64,000 nt of DNA from Microbacterium sp. Root180 (lineage in GTDB: Bacteria > Actinomycetota > Actinomycetes > Actinomycetales > Microbacteriaceae), in the NCBI RefSeq assembly GCF_001428485.1, contig NZ_LMHS01000001.1, positions 725,768-789,767 on the forward strand, written 5' to 3'. The translations under genes were made by a program, and so were the position numbers. Each line of letters begins with the position of its first letter. Position 1 is the first letter of the stretch. Shown here in pieces: positions 9,355 to 17,675 of this stretch. The notes beneath the pieces were generated by a model that was not told the origin of the DNA, searched no databases, and worked only from the letters and a program-made list of their open reading frames with translations.

Positions 9355-9551
9355 GCGCGGCGCGTCTCCTGATTTCTCGACACGGTGGCGAGGAGCGACG
9401 GAGAGGGACTGGGCCGCGTTTCTCCTGATTTCTCGACACGGTGGCGAGCAGCTCCTGGCGACGAGGAATGAGGGAGAATCGACCGCCGCGCTGACCGAGA
9501 ACGACTGGGCGCGGCGTGTCTCCTCATTTCTCGACACGGTGGCGAGGAGCG
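9296..9551. repeat. Imperfect repeat cluster at the sirtuin 3' end
   Basis: One word, near gctcctggcgacgaggaatg, occurs at 9296 and 9450, 154 bp apart. A second word, tctcctgatttctcgacacg, occurs at 9365, 9421 and, with one change, 9519. The two words are roughly reverse complements of each other (GAGGAATGAGGGAGA against GAGAAATGAGGAGA), so each pair can fold into a stem enclosing about 41 nt. In the second pair an inner stem cgccgcgc/gcgcggcg is perfect. The first copy overlaps the end of the sirtuin gene. Nothing else is seen between 9355 and 9647 except the terminator at 9600. Confidence 0.8.
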
Positions 9552-9599
9552 CGGCACCGCGCGAAACGCGGCACCGCACGAAAAGGGTGCGACGCGAAA

Positions 9600-9630
9600 G
9601 GGCGCCGGGCGGATCTCCCGCCCGGCGCCC
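9600..9630 (-). terminator. Strong hairpin terminator of the sugar ABC operon
   Basis: Perfect 13-bp arms (gggcgccgggcgg, 9600-9612, with 9618-9630) close a 5-nt loop. It lies 17 bp past the stop of the minus-strand permease gene and could also stop transcription from the sirtuin side. Confidence 0.75.
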
Positions 9631-9647
9631 TCTCATGCGATCTTCGG

Positions 9648-10919
9648 CTACGTGCGCACGCCGTTGCCGCGGAGGCGCGAGAGCGCGTCGACGGTTGCGG
9701 CCAGGATCAGCACGGCGCCGGTGACGAGCAGGTTCACGCCCGCCGGGAGGTTCAGCAGGCCGAGGCCGTTCGTGATCGTCGCGATCACGAGGGCGCCGAT
9801 CGCCGCGTGCATGAGCCGGCCCTTGCCGCCGAAGAGGCTCACGCCGCCGACGACGGCCGCGGCCACCCCGGAGAGGACGATGTCGCGTCCGACGGTCGCG
9901 TCCACCGTGCCGACGCGCGACACGCTCAGCAGCGCCGAGAACACCGCGAGGGACGAACAGATGACGAACGCCCACCACTTGATCCAGCGCACCTTCACGC
10001 CGGAGCGCCGCGCCGCCTCGGCGTTGCCGCCGATGGCGTAGATGTACCGTCCGAACTTCGTGCGGTCGAGGACGAACGTGCCGATCCAGAGGATGACGAG
10101 CACGATCGGCACGACGTTGGGCACGCCCTGTACCGCGTTGACCGACTGGCCGCGGTCCTGGTTGAGGATGAAGACCACCGCGCCGCCGATGACGGCGATC
10201 ACGCCGAGCTTGATCCACACCAGCGAGAGCGCGCGGTTCGGCACTCCTGCCCGTGTGCGCCGCGCGCGGTCCCAGAACGAGGTCGCAGCCGAGACCAGGA
10301 TCATGATCGCGAGCATCACCCAGCCGCCCCACACGGGGAGGTTGCCGTTCTGCAGGGCGATGAGCTCGGGAACCTCGACGCGGAACAGTCCGCCCGGTCC
10401 GATGATGACCAGCGCGAGTCCCTGCAGTCCGAGGAACAGGCCCAGTGTCACGACGAACGATGGAATTCCCACCCTCGCGACGAAGAAGCCTATGAGCGCG
10501 CCGATCAGGAACCCGAAGCCGAATCCGATCAGCAGGGCGAGCGGCCACGGGACGTTGAACTGGGAGTTCAGCACGACGAACAAAGCCATGCCCACGCCGC
10601 CGGTGACACCGGCCGACAGGTCGATCTCGCCCAGGAGCAGCACGAACACCAGCGCCATGCCGAGCACCACGAGGGTGGCGGCCTGGTTGAGGAGGTTCGC
10701 GAAGTTGCGCTCGGTGAGGAAGAACGGACTGAGTGCCGTGAACAGGATGCTGAGGACCACGAGGCCGCCGATGGCGGGCAGGGCGCCCATGTCACCGCTG
10801 CGGACGCGCTGCCACCAGGCGCGCGCCTGATCGGCCACGCCCCCCTCGACTCCGCTGCCGATGAGGTCGCTGGCGATCGGGTCGGGTGCGGCCTCCGTAC
10901 GGGTCGCGTTGCTGCTCAT
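9648..10919 (-). CDS. Sugar ABC transporter permease, XylH-like (system 1)
   Basis: A 423-residue polytopic membrane protein of the monosaccharide (CUT2) permease family. The EAA-like region LLGEIDLSAGVTGGVGMALF, the conserved GIPSFVVTLG and the C-terminal SLFGGKGRLMHAAIGALVI are all present. About ten helices can be drawn, with a longer cytoplasmic loop in the middle (WDRARRTRAG), as in XylH rather than RbsC. The start is set by an ATGA overlap with the ATPase gene upstream. It forms the pore for the binding protein and ATPase encoded just before it. Xylose is the family-based guess; the substrate cannot be read from sequence. Confidence 0.88.
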   Translation of the reverse strand: MSSNATRTEAAPDPIASDLIGSGVEGGVADQARAWWQRVRSGDMGALPAIGGLVVLSILFTALSPFFLTERNFANLLNQAATLVVLGMALVFVLLLGEIDLSAGVTGGVGMALFVVLNSQFNVPWPLALLIGFGFGFLIGALIGFFVARVGIPSFVVTLGLFLGLQGLALVIIGPGGLFRVEVPELIALQNGNLPVWGGWVMLAIMILVSAATSFWDRARRTRAGVPNRALSLVWIKLGVIAVIGGAVVFILNQDRGQSVNAVQGVPNVVPIVLVILWIGTFVLDRTKFGRYIYAIGGNAEAARRSGVKVRWIKWWAFVICSSLAVFSALLSVSRVGTVDATVGRDIVLSGVAAAVVGGVSLFGGKGRLMHAAIGALVIATITNGLGLLNLPAGVNLLVTGAVLILAATVDALSRLRGNGVRT

Positions 10920-11725
10920 ACCGCCCCCTCCTCGGTGCGAAGCGTGGACGTGTCGACGATGTTGACGTCGCCCAGGGTCTTGGTTCCGGTGATGTACCCG
11001 ACGACGTCGTCGCGGGTGGTCTCGGACACGGGGATCTGCGCCACCATCTGACCCAGATACAGCACGGCGATGTCGTCGGCGACCTCGAACACGTCCGCGA
11101 GGTTGTGGCTGATGAGGATCACCGCCACGCCTTGGTCGGACAGTCGCTTGACCAGGTTCAGCACCTGCTCGGTCTGCGCGACGCCGAGAGCTGCGGTGGG
11201 CTCGTCGAGGATCACCACGCGCGCCTTCTTCAGCACGGCACGCGCAATTGCGACCGTCTGACGCTGACCGCCGGACAGGCTGGACACCTTCTGCCGCACC
11301 GACTTCACGGTGCGCACCGAGAGCGAGCGCAGCGTGTCGGACGCGTCCTTCTCCATGCGCCCCTCGTCGAACGTCCCGGCGGAGGTCTCCTCGCGACCGA
11401 GGAACATGTTCTGGACGATGTCGAGGTTGTCGCACAGGGCGAGGTCCTGGTACACGACCTCGATGCCCAGGCCCGCGGCATCCCTCGGCGCGTGCAGGTC
11501 GCGATGCGCGCCGTCGATGAGGACTTCGCCCTCGTCATACGGCTGCACGCCCGCGAGACCCTTGATGAGCGTGGACTTGCCGGCACCGTTGTCGCCCACC
11601 AGGGCGGTCACCTTGCCGGGGAACACTTTGAGGTCGACGCCCTTGAGGACGCTGACCGGACCGAAAGACTTCTTGACGCCGACCAACTCGATGATCGGCT
11701 CTGTGGCTGTGATCGTCTCTGACAT
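10916..11725 (-). CDS. Sugar ABC transporter ATPase, single-domain (system 1)
   Basis: A 269-residue ATPase with one nucleotide-binding domain. Walker A is GDNGAGKST, the signature is LSGGQRQT and Walker B is VVILDEPTAALG, followed by ISHNLADVFEVAD. Most CUT2 ATPases (XylG, RbsA) are tandem two-domain proteins of about 500 residues; this is the short actinobacterial version, which presumably homodimerises. The ATG at 11725 is chosen because the family N-terminus starts there; the frame stays open for about 40 residues upstream, but that stretch is low-complexity and lies between genes. It overlaps the permease by 4 bp. Confidence 0.9.
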   Translation of the reverse strand: MSETITATEPIIELVGVKKSFGPVSVLKGVDLKVFPGKVTALVGDNGAGKSTLIKGLAGVQPYDEGEVLIDGAHRDLHAPRDAAGLGIEVVYQDLALCDNLDIVQNMFLGREETSAGTFDEGRMEKDASDTLRSLSVRTVKSVRQKVSSLSGGQRQTVAIARAVLKKARVVILDEPTAALGVAQTEQVLNLVKRLSDQGVAVILISHNLADVFEVADDIAVLYLGQMVAQIPVSETTRDDVVGYITGTKTLGDVNIVDTSTLRTEEGAV

Positions 11726-11807
11726 ACTCGCTTCCTTGCGAAGTGCCGGTACAGGCGCAGGGGCGCCGCGCCCGATGACGCGACGCCCCCGCGGCTTGAC
11801 CGATAAC

Positions 11808-12887
11808 TTACTCGGTGACCCCGTACTCTTCGCAGGCTGCCGCGACATCCGGCGTGCAGACGTCGTCGAACGATGCGTCGCCGGCGGCGATGACGTCCTT
11901 GACGTTGTCCGGTCCGACCAGGATCGGCGTGACCTGGACGTACGGCGTGCCGTCCTCCAGCTCGGCGCCGGCGTCGGGCGTCTCGCCGTTGAGCAGTGCG
12001 ATCGCGGTGGCGACAGCGGCCTCGGCCTCGTCCTTCACGGGCTTGTAGACCGTGGCGGTCTGCCAGCCGAGGAGGATGTTCTGCAGGCCCGCGACGTTCG
12101 CGTCCTGACCGGAGACGGCCACGCCCTTCAGGTTGTTGTCCTGGAGGACCTTGATCACACCGGCGGCGTTGGTGTCGTTCGCGACCCAGACGCCGTCGAC
12201 CTGACCGCCCAGACCGGTGAGGGCCTGCTCGAAGTTGGTCTGCGACTTGGCCTGGTCCCACACGCCCGGGGGCTCGGCGGCCGGAGTGATGCCCGCGGCC
12301 TCCATGACCTCGACAGCGCCTTCCTTGAACATCGCGGCGTTGCCGTCGGTCGGGTCTCCGCCCATGTAGACGACGGTGGCCTCGGCCGGGTCGACGCCTG
12401 CGGCCTCGAGCCCGTCGAGGACCGTCTGGCCCTCCATGCGGCCGACCTCGACGTTGTCGAAGGACACGTAGTAGTCGGCGCCCGCGAACGGACGGTCGTA
12501 CGCGATGACCGGGATGCCCTCAGCCTTGGCCTTGGTGGCCACGGCCTCGGCGGCGCCCTGGTAGTCGACGAGCAGCATTACGCCACAGCCCTGAGAGAGC
12601 TGCTGGTCGGCGATGGTCGCGTACTTGTTGACGTCACCCAGAGCGTTCTGGATGTCGGTCTCGAAGCCGGCAGCCTCGAGGCCCTCCTGCAGGTACTTCG
12701 CGTCGAAGTTCTCCCAGCGCGGCGACGAGGCCGCGTCAGGGAGAATCACGCAGGCGCGGCCGGCCTCGGCATCTCCGCCGCCGCTCTCGCTCGGGGTGCC
12801 GCCGGAACCGCCGGCACAACCCGCAAGCATCACCGCAGCCGCACCCGTGAGGGCGGCCACGGCGAGGAGTGAAGACTTCTTCATCAT
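11808..12887 (-). CDS. Sugar-binding lipoprotein of ABC transporter (system 1)
   Basis: A 359-residue secreted solute-binding protein of the periplasmic-binding-protein-like I (XylF/RbsB) family. A signal peptide ends in the lipobox LAGC (Cys about 24), followed by a Gly/Ser-rich linker. The mature part has the typical alternating Rossmann pattern, with LLVDYQGAAEAV and IPVIAYDRPF. The C-terminus carries a paired-cysteine motif, VCTPDVAAACEE, that is shared with the second binding protein in this window and may form a disulfide. The start is MM at 12887, with a ribosome-binding site aaagg 7-8 bases before it. It is the first gene of a three-gene operon with its own promoter at 12953-12981. 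Confidence 0.9.
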   Translation of the reverse strand: MMKKSSLLAVAALTGAAAVMLAGCAGGSGGTPSESGGGDAEAGRACVILPDAASSPRWENFDAKYLQEGLEAAGFETDIQNALGDVNKYATIADQQLSQGCGVMLLVDYQGAAEAVATKAKAEGIPVIAYDRPFAGADYYVSFDNVEVGRMEGQTVLDGLEAAGVDPAEATVVYMGGDPTDGNAAMFKEGAVEVMEAAGITPAAEPPGVWDQAKSQTNFEQALTGLGGQVDGVWVANDTNAAGVIKVLQDNNLKGVAVSGQDANVAGLQNILLGWQTATVYKPVKDEAEAAVATAIALLNGETPDAGAELEDGTPYVQVTPILVGPDNVKDVIAAGDASFDDVCTPDVAAACEEYGVTE

Positions 12888-12952
12888 TCGCCTTTCGTCA
12901 TTGAAGTGCGCGAGCCCCAGGTTCGTTCCTGCTGCACTTCGCGCTTGATCAG

Positions 12953-12981
12953 ATCCTTTCCGCCTCTGTTCTTGGCGTCAA
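12953..12981 (-). promoter_or_regulatory. Sigma-70-type promoter of sugar ABC system 1
   Basis: On the minus strand TTGACG (12976-12981) and AAGGAT (12953-12958) are 17 bp apart. Just upstream, at about 12990-13006, lies gcgttgcgaaagcgttac, which resembles a regulator half-site pair but is not a clean palindrome. The leader between promoter and gene can form a gaagtgc/gcacttc stem (12903-12909 with 12934-12940). This is one of the few promoters here with a real 5' leader. Confidence 0.5.
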
Positions 12982-13170
12982 GTCTTGAACGTAACGCTTT
13001 CGCAACGCCCGTCGAAGATGCATCCGTTCACCCGTCGGCGTTCCACGATACGTTGCCTCGCGGTGCACAATGCGAGCATCACGCCTCGGGATGGGGCACA
13101 ATGCGCAGACGCCTATGCGGGACCGCTCCCAGCGAACGCAGGCGGGTTTGCCCTATGAATGCACGACGGG

Positions 13171-14412
13171 TCAGGCGCGCCCTGTCGCGGCGCGCGTGCG
13201 TCGCGAGATCGAGTCGACGATCACGGCCAGCACGAGCACGATGCCGGTGATCATGAACTGCACGGAGGAGTCGAGGGTGAGCAGCGTCAGGCCCGACGAG
13301 ATCGACTGGATCACGATGATCCCGAGCAGGGCGGAGAAGGCGGTGCCGCGCCCGCCGAAGAGGCTCGCGCCGCCGATCACGGCCGCGGCGATGGCGTTGA
13401 GATTGACGTCGCCGGTGCCGGAGCTCTGACCCGCCGACCCCAGGCGCGCCGCGGCGAGGATGCCGCCGACCGCGGCCAGGGTCGAGCACATCATGAACAC
13501 CGAGAGGTAGATGCGATCGACGCGGATGCCGGCGCGGCGCGCCGCCTCGACGGAGCCGCCGACCGCGTACACCGCCCGCCCCCAGCGCGTGCGGGTCAGC
13601 ACCAGGTTCATGGCCACGACGAGCGCGATGAAGAACACGAACATCACGCCGACGCCCCGGTGCAGGTTCAGGTACCAGGTCGTGAGGAGCAGGAAGAGCA
13701 GCAGAGCACCGCTGCGCAGCCCGATCTCGAGATTGCTCTGGCTCGCGAGGTTCGCCGCCGTGCGCCGCCGCGCGCGGCGCAGCAGCACCCACGCGTACGC
13801 GCCCACGGACAGGACCACCAGGAGATACGCCGCCCAGTGCGGCAGGAACCAGTCCTGCGCGAACTCGACGATCCACGAGTCGAACCCGAGTCCGATCGTG
13901 CCGGTGTCGCCGAGCACCCAGAGCTGCAGCCCCAGGAATCCCAGGAGGCCGGCGAGCGTGATCACGAAGCTCGGCAGGCCGAAGCGGGTGTAGAGGAATC
14001 CGTACAGGAGGCCGACGAGGCATCCGATCGCGATGCCCGCGACGAGGGCCAGCGCCAGCGGCCAGCTCAGCTGCACGAAGGTCACGGCCAGGACGGCAGC
14101 CGCGAGCCCCGACACCGACCCGACGGACAGGTCGATCTCGCCCAGCAGCAGCACGAGCACGACACCGAGCGCGATCGTGCCGATCGCCGCGCATTGCATC
14201 GTGAGATTCCCGAGGTTCTCGCTCGAGAGGAACACAGGGTTCAGGGCCTGGAACACGAGCCAGATCACGATGAGCCCGCCCACGACCGGTGCGGCGCCGA
14301 GGTCTCCGCCGCGGATCCGGGTGATGACCGACTCGACCGCGCCACGGAGCCCGGCGACGCTGAGCAGACGGACGTCCGCGTCCTCGGTTCCGGGAATGAC
14401 CTCGCGGCTCAC
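13171..14412 (-). CDS. Sugar ABC transporter permease, XylH-like (system 2)
   Basis: A 413-residue membrane protein paralogous to the permease of system 1. It shares LLGEIDLSVGSVSGLAAA, FGLPSFVITLAG, the central cytoplasmic loop (LLRRARRRTAANLASQS) and SLFGGRGTAFSALLGI near the end. Its start overlaps the ATPase gene stop by 4 bp. The two systems sit in tandem on the same strand, which points to an old duplication or to two related sugars. The 283 bp between this gene and system 1 hold the system 1 promoter; no strong terminator is visible there. Confidence 0.88.
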   Translation of the reverse strand: MSREVIPGTEDADVRLLSVAGLRGAVESVITRIRGGDLGAAPVVGGLIVIWLVFQALNPVFLSSENLGNLTMQCAAIGTIALGVVLVLLLGEIDLSVGSVSGLAAAVLAVTFVQLSWPLALALVAGIAIGCLVGLLYGFLYTRFGLPSFVITLAGLLGFLGLQLWVLGDTGTIGLGFDSWIVEFAQDWFLPHWAAYLLVVLSVGAYAWVLLRRARRRTAANLASQSNLEIGLRSGALLLFLLLTTWYLNLHRGVGVMFVFFIALVVAMNLVLTRTRWGRAVYAVGGSVEAARRAGIRVDRIYLSVFMMCSTLAAVGGILAAARLGSAGQSSGTGDVNLNAIAAAVIGGASLFGGRGTAFSALLGIIVIQSISSGLTLLTLDSSVQFMITGIVLVLAVIVDSISRRTRAATGRA

Positions 14413-15332
14413 GATCGGTCGCCCTTCGGGTCGGCGGTGCGGCGAGGGCGGTCACGCGGGATGCGGATGATCTCGGCGCCGTGCTCGTGGGCGGGATCGG
14501 TCTCGTCCACCGGGTCGGGCACGGGCGTGGTGCGGGGGGCGGGACGTTCGGCCGCCCGCCGGGCTGCCACGTTGTCGGCGGCGCCGGTGATCGCCGCGAT
14601 GAGCGTCCCGCTCGTCACCTCGGCCACGTTGTACACGCCGTTGTTGCGCCCGAGCCGCAGCACGACGGCGCGGTCTGCGACCGCCATCACATCGGCCATG
14701 TTGTGGCTGATGAGGATCACCCCGTGTCCGCGCTCGCGCAGGCGCTCGATGAGGTTGAGCACCTCGGCGGTCTGAGCGACGCCGAGGGCCGCCGTCGGCT
14801 CGTCCAGGATCACGACCCGCGGGTCGCCGATGAGCGAGCGGGCGATCGCGACCGTCTGGCGCTGACCCCCCGAGAGCGAGGCGACCGGGATGCGCACGGA
14901 CGGGATCTTCGCCGACAGCTCGCGCAGGAGTGTCCACGTGCGCTGCTCCATGTCGACTTCGTCGAGCGCGCCGCCCTCCACGAGCTCGCGGCCGAGCCAG
15001 AGGTTGGCGACCACATCGAGGTTGTCGCACAGCGCGAGATCCTGGAAGACGGTGGCGATGCCGAGCTCCTGAGCGTCGGCGGGGCTCGGGATGTCCACGA
15101 CCGCGCCGTCGAACTCGATCGTGCCGGCGTCGGGCGCGTGCACCCCGGCGAGCACCTTCACCAGGGTCGACTTGCCGGCGCCGTTGTCCCCGACGAGGGC
15201 CACTACCTCCCCCTCGTTGACCCAGAAGTCCACGTCGGTCAGGGCTTTGACCGCACCGAAGTGCTTGCCGATCCCGCGCATGGTGAGCACGCGCTCGCGC
15301 GGTCGCCCCGCGCGCGGCTGTGTCATCGACAT
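14409..15332 (-). CDS. Sugar ABC transporter ATPase, single-domain (system 2)
   Basis: A 307-residue ATPase with Walker A GDNGAGKST, signature LSGGQRQT, Walker B VVILDEPTAALG and ISHNMADVMAVAD. It differs from the system 1 ATPase in having about 40 extra C-terminal residues rich in Arg/Pro/Glu (after AADNVAARRAAERP), with no recognisable domain. The ATG at 15332 is used; an ATG two codons later is equally possible. It sits 32 bp after the binding-protein gene and overlaps the permease gene by ATGA. It powers uptake by the neighbouring permease. Confidence 0.88.
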   Translation of the reverse strand: MSMTQPRAGRPRERVLTMRGIGKHFGAVKALTDVDFWVNEGEVVALVGDNGAGKSTLVKVLAGVHAPDAGTIEFDGAVVDIPSPADAQELGIATVFQDLALCDNLDVVANLWLGRELVEGGALDEVDMEQRTWTLLRELSAKIPSVRIPVASLSGGQRQTVAIARSLIGDPRVVILDEPTAALGVAQTAEVLNLIERLRERGHGVILISHNMADVMAVADRAVVLRLGRNNGVYNVAEVTSGTLIAAITGAADNVAARRAAERPAPRTTPVPDPVDETDPAHEHGAEIIRIPRDRPRRTADPKGDRS

Positions 15333-15364
15333 CCGGTCATGCCCTCCTCGCCAAGGTCAGGACC

Positions 15365-16462
15365 CTACCTGATGCCCGCGGCTTCGCACGCATCGACGTA
15401 CGCGGGCGTGCAGATGTCCTCGACGGTCCAGAAGCCGTCGGCGACGACCGTCTCGAGGATGTTGTCGACGGTCACGGCCACCGGATCGAGGAGCGTCGTC
15501 GGCACGCCGTCGATCTCCATGGGCGCGGTGACCTCCTCGCCGTGCAGGAGCGCCACCGCCACCTCCGCCGCGAGCTCGGCCTGCGGCTTGATCGCCTTGT
15601 AGACGGTCATGTGCTGGTCGCCCGTCACGATGCGCTGGAGCGCCGCGAGCTCGGCATCCTGTCCGGTGACGATCGGGAACGGCTCGACGTTCGCGGCCTT
15701 GAGTGCTGCCACGGCACCGCCCGCCGTACCGTCGTTGGCGGCGTACACCCCGACGATCCGGTCGCCGTACTGGGCGATCTGTCCGGCGACCCACTCCTGC
15801 GCCTTGTCGGGGCTCCAATCGGGCGTGGAGTACTCGGCGAGAACCTCGAGCCCGCTCTCGTCGATGAGACTGTGGGCTCCCTTGCGGAACAGGGCGGCGT
15901 TGCTGTCGGTGGGGGAGCCGTTGACCATCAGGATGCCGCCGCCCCCGGCATCCTGGATCGCGTCGACGAACTCGGTCGCCTGCAGAACTCCGACCTTCTC
16001 GTTGTCGAACGAGATGTAGTACGCGAGGTCTCCGCCCGCGATGAGGCGGTCGTACGAGATCACCGGGACGCCCTTCGCATTCGCGGAGCGGACGATGCTC
16101 ACGGCGGCGTTGGCGTCCACGGCATCGAGCACCAGCACCCCGGCGCCCGCCGCGAGCGCCGACTCGGCCTGCTGCTGCTGCTTCGCGGCGTCCTGGTCGG
16201 CGTTGGAGTACAGCACGTCGTAGTCGCCGAGCTCCGCGACGCGGGCTTCGAAGAATGGGCGGTCGAACGTCTCGTAGCGGGCCGTCTTCGCATCGGGCAG
16301 CAGCAGCGCGATCGATTCCGTCCCGCCGCTGGTCGACGGGCCGGGATCGGCCCCGCTGCACGCGACGGCGGTCGCGGCGAGCAGCGCCCCGAGGACCGTG
16401 GCGGCTGCCGCGCGCCCGAGGGCCTTCCTCAGAACCTCGCGTCCTGATCTCGACTTCGCCAT
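15365..16462 (-). CDS. Sugar-binding lipoprotein of ABC transporter (system 2)
   Basis: A 365-residue solute-binding lipoprotein. A positively charged N-terminus (MAKSRSGREVLRKALGR) and a hydrophobic stretch end in the lipobox TAVAC (Cys about 35). The mature protein has the sugar-binding type I fold, with VLDAVDANAAVSIV, VPVISYDRLIAGG and IVTGQDAELAALQ. The last residues again contain CTPAYVDACEAAG, the same cysteine pair as in system 1. Only three bases separate it from the ROK regulator upstream, so the regulator and transporter are co-transcribed. Confidence 0.9.
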   Translation of the reverse strand: MAKSRSGREVLRKALGRAAAATVLGALLAATAVACSGADPGPSTSGGTESIALLLPDAKTARYETFDRPFFEARVAELGDYDVLYSNADQDAAKQQQQAESALAAGAGVLVLDAVDANAAVSIVRSANAKGVPVISYDRLIAGGDLAYYISFDNEKVGVLQATEFVDAIQDAGGGGILMVNGSPTDSNAALFRKGAHSLIDESGLEVLAEYSTPDWSPDKAQEWVAGQIAQYGDRIVGVYAANDGTAGGAVAALKAANVEPFPIVTGQDAELAALQRIVTGDQHMTVYKAIKPQAELAAEVAVALLHGEEVTAPMEIDGVPTTLLDPVAVTVDNILETVVADGFWTVEDICTPAYVDACEAAGIR

Positions 16463-16465
16463 GGG

Positions 16466-17653
16466 CTACGCCGAATACGGGAGTGCTTGCGCATCCACCG
16501 TCACATGATCGAGGGCGATCGCGATCGCCCCGCGCGTCTCGGCCCATTCGCCGAACGAAGCACCCACGATCTCGGGGAGCCCGCCTGCCGACGTCAGCGC
16601 CGTGCGCTCGAGCGAGTGGCGCATGGGAGCCATCAGGATCTCGCCCGCCTGTGCGAGCTCGCCGCCCATGATGATGAGCTCGGGGTCGAAGAGGTTGCAC
16701 AGGCTCGCCGCGGCGATGCCGATGTGGCGGCCGGCGTCGGCGATCACGCGCCGGGAGCTGCCGTCGCCGGCCTCCGCCGCCTGCAGCAGGTCGCCGAGGC
16801 GCTGCATGCCCTCGCTCGGCGGGAACAGCGACATCAGTGCCGGGCCTCCGGCGTAGGTCTCGAGGCAGCCGCGGTTGCTGCAGCGGCAGATCGGCCCGTT
16901 CTCGTCGATGGTGACGTGCCCGATCTGCCCGGCCTTGCCGTTGACGCCGTGGAACAGGTCGCCGCCGACGATCAGCCCGGCGCTGATGGTGTGGCCGGCG
17001 CGGATGAACACCGACGAGGACGCCTCACGCCCGTTCCCCTCGCGAGCCTCTGCGAGGCCGCCGAGGTTCGCCTCGCTGTCCACGAACACGGGGCGCCCGA
17101 TGCGCGCCGACAGGCTCTCGGCCACATCGACGCCCTCCCAGCCGCGCAGGAGCCCGGGCGTGGACACCATGCCGGTGCGCGGGTCGATGGGTGCGGGAAG
17201 CGCGAGACCGACGGCGAGGAGATCCGAGAGCGAGCCGCCGAGCGACTCCATCATGTCTCCGAGCAGCAGACTCAGCCGGTCGAGCTCGGCATCGTGGCGG
17301 TGATCGAGCGGGAGCGGCAGCGAGGACTGCGTGACGATCGCGCGCGCCGTGTCGGCGATGGCGATGTGGAGCTGTCGCGAGCTGAAGTGCACGCCGGCGA
17401 CGAGGCCGAGCTGGCGGGCGAGCGAGACGAGCGTCGCGCGGCGTCCGCTGCGCGAGGTGAACGACGTGTGGAGGATGCCCGAGGCGGTGAGCTCCTTGAC
17501 GATGTTCGACACCGTCGCGGGCGAGAGGCCGGTGCTGCCGGCGAGCTCGACCTGGGTGAGGCGGCCGTGTCGCTTCAGCGACTCCACCAGGCGCGCGCGA
17601 TTGGCCTCGCGGAGCGAGGTCTGCGAGCCTGGCGGCGGGTTTCGGCGTGCCAC
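16466..17653 (-). CDS. ROK-family transcriptional regulator
   Basis: A 395-residue XylR/NagC-type repressor: an N-terminal winged helix (LTQVELAGSTGLSPATVSNIV) followed by a ROK sugar-kinase-like domain with the zinc-binding CRCSNRGCLE motif and GHVTIDENGP. ROK repressors bind a sugar or sugar phosphate and release DNA. As the first gene of the sugar ABC system 2 operon it most likely controls this operon and possibly system 1. The GTG at 17653 is chosen over an in-frame GTG at 17662 because the latter overlaps the TAGAGT -10 element; from 17653 the spacing fits a leaderless mRNA. Confidence 0.9.
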   Translation of the reverse strand: MARRNPPPGSQTSLREANRARLVESLKRHGRLTQVELAGSTGLSPATVSNIVKELTASGILHTSFTSRSGRRATLVSLARQLGLVAGVHFSSRQLHIAIADTARAIVTQSSLPLPLDHRHDAELDRLSLLLGDMMESLGGSLSDLLAVGLALPAPIDPRTGMVSTPGLLRGWEGVDVAESLSARIGRPVFVDSEANLGGLAEAREGNGREASSSVFIRAGHTISAGLIVGGDLFHGVNGKAGQIGHVTIDENGPICRCSNRGCLETYAGGPALMSLFPPSEGMQRLGDLLQAAEAGDGSSRRVIADAGRHIGIAAASLCNLFDPELIIMGGELAQAGEILMAPMRHSLERTALTSAGGLPEIVGASFGEWAETRGAIAIALDHVTVDAQALPYSA

Positions 17654-17660
17654 AGCCCAC

Positions 17661-17666
17661 ACTCTA
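17661..17666 (-). promoter_or_regulatory. -10 element of the ROK regulator operon (leaderless)
   Basis: TAGAGT on the minus strand ends seven bases before the GTG at 17653. This decides the start and indicates a leaderless operon mRNA. Confidence 0.5.
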
Positions 17667-17675
17667 GTAGACGGC

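Noticed and set aside
13159..14775. Long plus-strand frame opposite the system 2 permease
   Set aside because: Its protein is a low-complexity Arg/Glu/His sequence mirroring the permease gene; the minus strand encodes a complete CUT2 permease.
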